Positions 60,778-64,000 of a stretch of 64,000 nucleotides of DNA are shown one piece after another. Numbering within the stretch: the first letter of the stretch is position 1; each line of letters opens with the position of its first letter. A model generated the notes under the pieces. It searched no databases. It had not been told where the DNA came from and worked only from the letters and a program-made list of their open reading frames with translations. Position numbers and translations under genes: made by a program. The DNA is from Brucella gallinifaecis (GTDB lineage Bacteria > Pseudomonadota > Alphaproteobacteria > Rhizobiales > Rhizobiaceae): contig NZ_ML636806.1 in assembly GCF_006476605.1 (NCBI RefSeq), positions 106,919 to 170,918 on the forward strand, written 5' to 3'.

Positions 60778-60829
60778 AATTACATCCTCCAAGTGTCGAG
60801 AAATAGACGATAGTCACATTAATCAACAA

Positions 60830-60845
60830 CATACTGAGTAGTATG
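60830..60845. promoter_or_regulatory. Operator palindrome between MaoC and TetR genes
   Basis: CATACT-GAGT-AGTATG, a perfect 6+6 inverted repeat with the same half-sites and spacing as the site at 54795-54810. It lies 91 bp before the TetR ATG and 53 bp before the MaoC start, so it can serve both divergent promoters. Confidence 0.75.
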
Positions 60846-60935
60846 CACTTGAACATAGCTTTGTCTAGTGGCATTTTGGCATCGAAATTTGCTAGGCTAG
60901 GCTGCCGCTTACCTATGCATAAATCGGAGTATATA

Positions 60936-61571
60936 ATGGCTGACAGCCGCCGAAATAACCGAACGGACAGTACAGGGAATGTCATAATCCTGGAAACCGC
61001 CGCGCAGTGCTTCATGGAGCAAGGCTTCTCCACAACAAGCATTGATGATGTGGCGCGCAGGATGGGGTCGACCAAAGGACGCATTTATCACTACTACTCA
61101 TCGAAGACGGATTTGTTCTTCGACGTGCATCGCGAAGGTATGGATCGACTGTTCAAGGCTGTCGAACCAATCATGACGATAAACGGCTCGGGACTGCACC
61201 GGCTTGAGGAGATGCTCATGGCGCATGCAATCGCCATGATGACCAACGTCGCTTTCGAAGCCGTGGTGGTGCAAGGCGTCCATATGCACAAACTGGCTGC
61301 AACCACGCCAGATCAGCGCCGCACACTCAACGAGCTTATTTCCATCCGGCGTCAGTTCGAGGATTTGTTCAAGCAGACTATACGCGACGGGATTGATGAC
61401 GGCAGTATTCGGGAGGTCGATGTGTCGATAGCTGCCAAAGCAGTACTCGGCGCCATCAACTGGTTGTCCATCTGGTATCAGCCGAGAAGCATTCAAACTG
61501 AGAACGACAAAGTTACCTTGGCCAAAGAGATCGTAACTATCCAGATAAATGGGCTTCGCCGATTCAATTAA
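60936..61571 (+). CDS. TetR-family transcriptional regulator
   Basis: A 211-residue repressor. The helix-turn-helix is about residues 34-53 (TSIDDVARRMGSTKGRIYHYYSSKTDLF) and a ligand-binding helical domain follows, ending with a TetR_C_33-like segment (ELISIRRQFEDLFKQTIRDGI). Likely senses an acyl-CoA or related intermediate of the pathway (inference from other TetR-controlled CoA pathways). Start MADSRRNN (60936) with CGGAG upstream; the frame open to 60843 would begin inside the operator. Confidence 0.9.
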   Translation: MADSRRNNRTDSTGNVIILETAAQCFMEQGFSTTSIDDVARRMGSTKGRIYHYYSSKTDLFFDVHREGMDRLFKAVEPIMTINGSGLHRLEEMLMAHAIAMMTNVAFEAVVVQGVHMHKLAATTPDQRRTLNELISIRRQFEDLFKQTIRDGIDDGSIREVDVSIAAKAVLGAINWLSIWYQPRSIQTENDKVTLAKEIVTIQINGLRRFN

Positions 61572-62092
61572 GTATTGCGGTGTAGAAAAATCCTGATGCT
61601 TCTTAGATGAATCACGCCCTCAGTATGTCAGTCAAAAACCACTCACCGTTGTAGACACTGAGATGTCAGACCTTACCAAAGAAACGGCGGTGATCAGTTG
61701 CAATATCGCACTATAGAGGGCAATCGGTGACGCTGGCAGGCCGAGCGAGATTGGAATTTTTATATCGAAGCACTCGACTAGCGCTCCGCCATTCCATAGA
61801 CTATGTCGGCTTCCGGGAACTCTCAAGCATAGGTCAAACGGCCAATATAAAGCTCAAAACGGTCGTATTATTAAGGACAATGCCCTCTTATTATTCCTAA
61901 TTACGACCATAATCTAATTTTTACTATAAAGTATAAAGTATATATCCATCCGCATTGGAATTAATAGAAAAATTCTTCAATCCAGCAGTCTCTGGATTGC
62001 GCATAGAAATGGATCAGTTCAATATCTGGAGCTCAAACAACTTTGCAATACTATTGAAACAGGCTCCGGCATTTACCGGAGCCCATAAGCTT
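61572..62092. other. Gene-poor AT-rich interval
   Basis: 521 bp without a supportable gene. The frames present are short and unlike known proteins, and the right half is markedly AT-rich. A hairpin GGCTCCGG/CCGGAGCC (62062-62069 with 62076-62083) lies 10 bp from the end of the binding-protein gene and may end its transcript, with only a weak T tail on the minus strand. Confidence 0.5.
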
Positions 62093-63031
62093 TTAATCGC
62101 GTTTCGCTTCCCAACCTTGATAGTCATCAACATTATCACGCGTGACCAGCTTTGAATCTAACAATACGATAGGCTGCTCCGGCTTTTCACCATTTAACGC
62201 TTTGAAGCCGAGCTCAACAGCTGTACGGGCCATCATGTAGGGATCCTGACTGGCTGTAGCCTGGATAGACATATTTGCTGGATTCTTCAGCTCCACCTCA
62301 AGGTCTGGTGCACCATCAACAGATGCAATAATAATACCCTCACGTCCAAGCTGTTTCATGGCAAGGCTACTGCCAATTGACTGTGGATCTGCGACTGCAA
62401 ACACCGCATCAATGTTGGGGAACCGTGTCAACTGCGCCTGCATCACCTGCAAACCGCCATCACGTGAACTCTTTCCGTCCTGATCGTCTGACAAGATTTT
62501 AATATCTGGATTAGCTGAAAATACCTGCTTGCATCCTTTCACACGATCAATAATCGCAGAATTCTGCGGGCCATTCTGGATAATTACATTCCCTTTTCCG
62601 TTAAGCTTGTCAGCGATGAACTGACAGGCCACTTCGCCAGCTTGAACATTATTGGTGGTCACTGTTAAATCTGCTCCCTGAGCAGCGGTATCAACTGAGA
62701 CCACAATAATTCCAGCGTCTTTGGCCTTCTTGATTGCAGGTGCAAGAGCGCTTGGATCTCCTGGATTAAGCAAGATCATCTGCACACCAGCAGCGATAAA
62801 GCTATCGATCTGATCAACCTGCTTATTCAAATCCTGTTCAAAGCCAACAGTCGTCACTTTAACCTCAGGATTAATTTTCTTCGCTTCTGCCTCAGCACCG
62901 GATGCCAAAGCCACAAAGAACGGGTTTCCCAGCGAAGCTAGTGAAATACCTATTGATTTCAACTCCGTGGCCGAAGCCATCGAAATACTAAAAGTGAGAA
63001 GCGAGGCTGTAGCTAACAATAAACGTTTCAT
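62093..63031 (-). CDS. Ribose-type sugar ABC substrate-binding protein
   Basis: A 312-residue type I periplasmic binding protein (Peripla_BP_4, RbsB-like). Signal peptide about 1-22 (MKRLLLATASLL to ASA), then SIGISLASLGNPFFVALASG, the opening of RbsB proteins, and ILLNPGDPSALAPAIKKAKDAGIIVVSVD. The sugar is not determined. Start at 63031 with GGGGAAC upstream. It is 79 bp downstream of the permease gene. Confidence 0.9.
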   Translation of the reverse strand: MKRLLLATASLLTFSISMASATELKSIGISLASLGNPFFVALASGAEAEAKKINPEVKVTTVGFEQDLNKQVDQIDSFIAAGVQMILLNPGDPSALAPAIKKAKDAGIIVVSVDTAAQGADLTVTTNNVQAGEVACQFIADKLNGKGNVIIQNGPQNSAIIDRVKGCKQVFSANPDIKILSDDQDGKSSRDGGLQVMQAQLTRFPNIDAVFAVADPQSIGSSLAMKQLGREGIIIASVDGAPDLEVELKNPANMSIQATASQDPYMMARTAVELGFKALNGEKPEQPIVLLDSKLVTRDNVDDYQGWEAKRD

Positions 63032-63110
63032 TTCGATGTTCCCCTTTTTTATCATCGGCTTATTGAAATGCCGGAAAGACGGCCGATACATCTCCCACGC
63101 AATGTCTTGA

Positions 63111-64000
63111 TCAGGTATGAGCAGAATTTTTCAAACGATATCGGTCAAGCGCGACTGCGCCTATAATCACTAAGCCTTTGATGATGAACTGCCATACATC
63201 TGAAACACCAGTCAGGATGAGGCCATTGGATAATACAGCGATAATTAGTGCACCGATCAAGGTGCCCCAAATCGTTCCGACTCCACCCACAAAGCTTGTT
63301 CCACCGAGGATGACCGCTGCAATTGCATCAAGTTCATAGCCTTGCCCGAGCTGAAGGCCATTTGCTGCCAGTAGCCTTGTAGAAGACATCACGCCACCTA
63401 GCCCGGCAAGAAAACCCGAAGCTACGTAAACAAATAATAGAACAGCCCATACCTTAATTCCTGAGAGACGAGCTGCAACCTCATTGCCGCCAACAGCATA
63501 AATACGAACGCCAAGCGCAGTAAATCGCAATATAAACCAGGACACCAATATGACTGCAAAAGCGATAACGGTTAGCCACGAAATGCCAAAGAATGCAGGG
63601 CCATTGATAAATGCGAACGGCAAGTCAGGATTAAATACGGTCTTATCAGCACCTAAAAGCCGAGCCAGACCACGGACCGCAGTAAGTGTTCCTAATGTCA
63701 CAATGAACGGTGGAAGCTTGGCAAACGCTATAAGTGCTCCGTTGATAAACCCTAACACCATACCAAGCAGGATGCCTGCAGGGATGCCAAGATATCCAAA
63801 ACCGTCTGGAATGAGGGATACCATCACAGCAACCATGGCTGAGGCAGCCAATACAGAGCCTACCGACAGATCAATTCCGCCAGTCAGAATGACAAAGGTC
63901 ATCCCAGCTGCAAGCACCGTATTGTGAATAGCCCCTAGATTTGTAGACACCTTGTGACTTAAAAAAGAGGCAAGGAGCTTACGATGGGTAAAGCTAATTT
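63111..64000 (-). CDS. Ribose-type sugar ABC permease, 5' end beyond the window
   Basis: RbsC-like inner-membrane permease with GMTFVILTGGIDLSVGSVLA and AAVILGGTSFVGGVGTIWGTLIGA, the two family signatures. The frame stays open through the window edge on the minus strand and homologues have about 40 residues before this segment, so the gene is cut by the window rather than starting at the GTG near 63950. The ATPase gene is presumably further upstream. Confidence 0.9.
   Translation of the reverse strand, partial: ISFTHRKLLASFLSHKVSTNLGAIHNTVLAAGMTFVILTGGIDLSVGSVLAASAMVAVMVSLIPDGFGYLGIPAGILLGMVLGFINGALIAFAKLPPFIVTLGTLTAVRGLARLLGADKTVFNPDLPFAFINGPAFFGISWLTVIAFAVILVSWFILRFTALGVRIYAVGGNEVAARLSGIKVWAVLLFVYVASGFLAGLGGVMSSTRLLAANGLQLGQGYELDAIAAVILGGTSFVGGVGTIWGTLIGALIIAVLSNGLILTGVSDVWQFIIKGLVIIGAVALDRYRLKNSAHT

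Noticed and set aside
45788..61571. Classical integrative island with a tRNA-end direct repeat
   Set aside because: I found no second copy of the tRNA-Ser 3' end and no integrase gene in the window, so only a weaker junction claim is made.
61632..61826. 64-codon frame in the gap after tetR
   Set aside because: No ribosome-binding site, no recognisable family, and it lies in AT-rich sequence.

Overview
The window reads as chromosomal DNA of an alphaproteobacterium of the Brucellaceae (Brucella/Ochrobactrum/Pseudochrobactrum type). This rests on the gene order (obgE-proB-proA-nadD-rsfS-rlmH-envC-ctpA-rppH; ffh-chorismate mutase-rpsP), the 180-kDa-type NAD glutamate dehydrogenase, the Ala-rich ribosomal protein tails, and short intergenic palindromes ending in TAGAGC/GCTCTA. 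The assignment is from recognition of gene content; no alignment was run.

Region 1 (1-45.8 kb) is mostly conserved core: leuS, a YggS-family PLP protein, acs, a DUF1674 protein, htpX, an RsmB-type methyltransferase, a heparinase-like protein, purH, glpK-glpF, a UMF1-type transporter, NAD-GDH, a lemA/TPM trio, rpsP, chorismate mutase, ffh, a lytic transglycosylase, carbonic anhydrase, pdxY, mmsA with a divergent LysR regulator, and then the long minus-strand run from rplU-rpmA through obgE, proBA, nadD, rsfS, rlmH, envC and ctpA to rppH. One AT-rich orphan gene (3710-4207) stands out as foreign. Two ~270-bp full-length palindromic elements (13067-13334 and 31039-31310) sit at a CTAG that contains the stop codon of purH or mmsA. 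A related single end abuts the rlmH stop.

Region 2 (45.7-61.6 kb) is accessory. It begins at a tRNA-Ser(CGA) gene, followed 17 bp later by a complete IS21-family element (istA, istB; 45805-48299). The insertion's right end lies inside a flavin-dependent monooxygenase gene of which only the 3' part survives. Beyond it is a catabolic gene cluster: a LIV-type ABC importer (livKGFHM order on the minus strand), two hotdog thioesterases, a crotonase-fold protein, a CaiC-like acyl-CoA ligase, an iron-type alcohol dehydrogenase, a thiolase, an MFE2-like SDR, a MaoC hydratase and a TetR regulator. Both divergent promoter regions of this cluster carry the same palindrome, CATACT-N4-AGTATG, so the four transcription units probably form one TetR regulon for uptake and CoA-dependent breakdown of an unidentified organic acid. 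There is no acyl-CoA dehydrogenase in the cluster.

Region 3 (61.6-64 kb) has a gene-poor AT-rich gap and then a ribose-type ABC system (periplasmic binding protein and a permease cut by the window edge).
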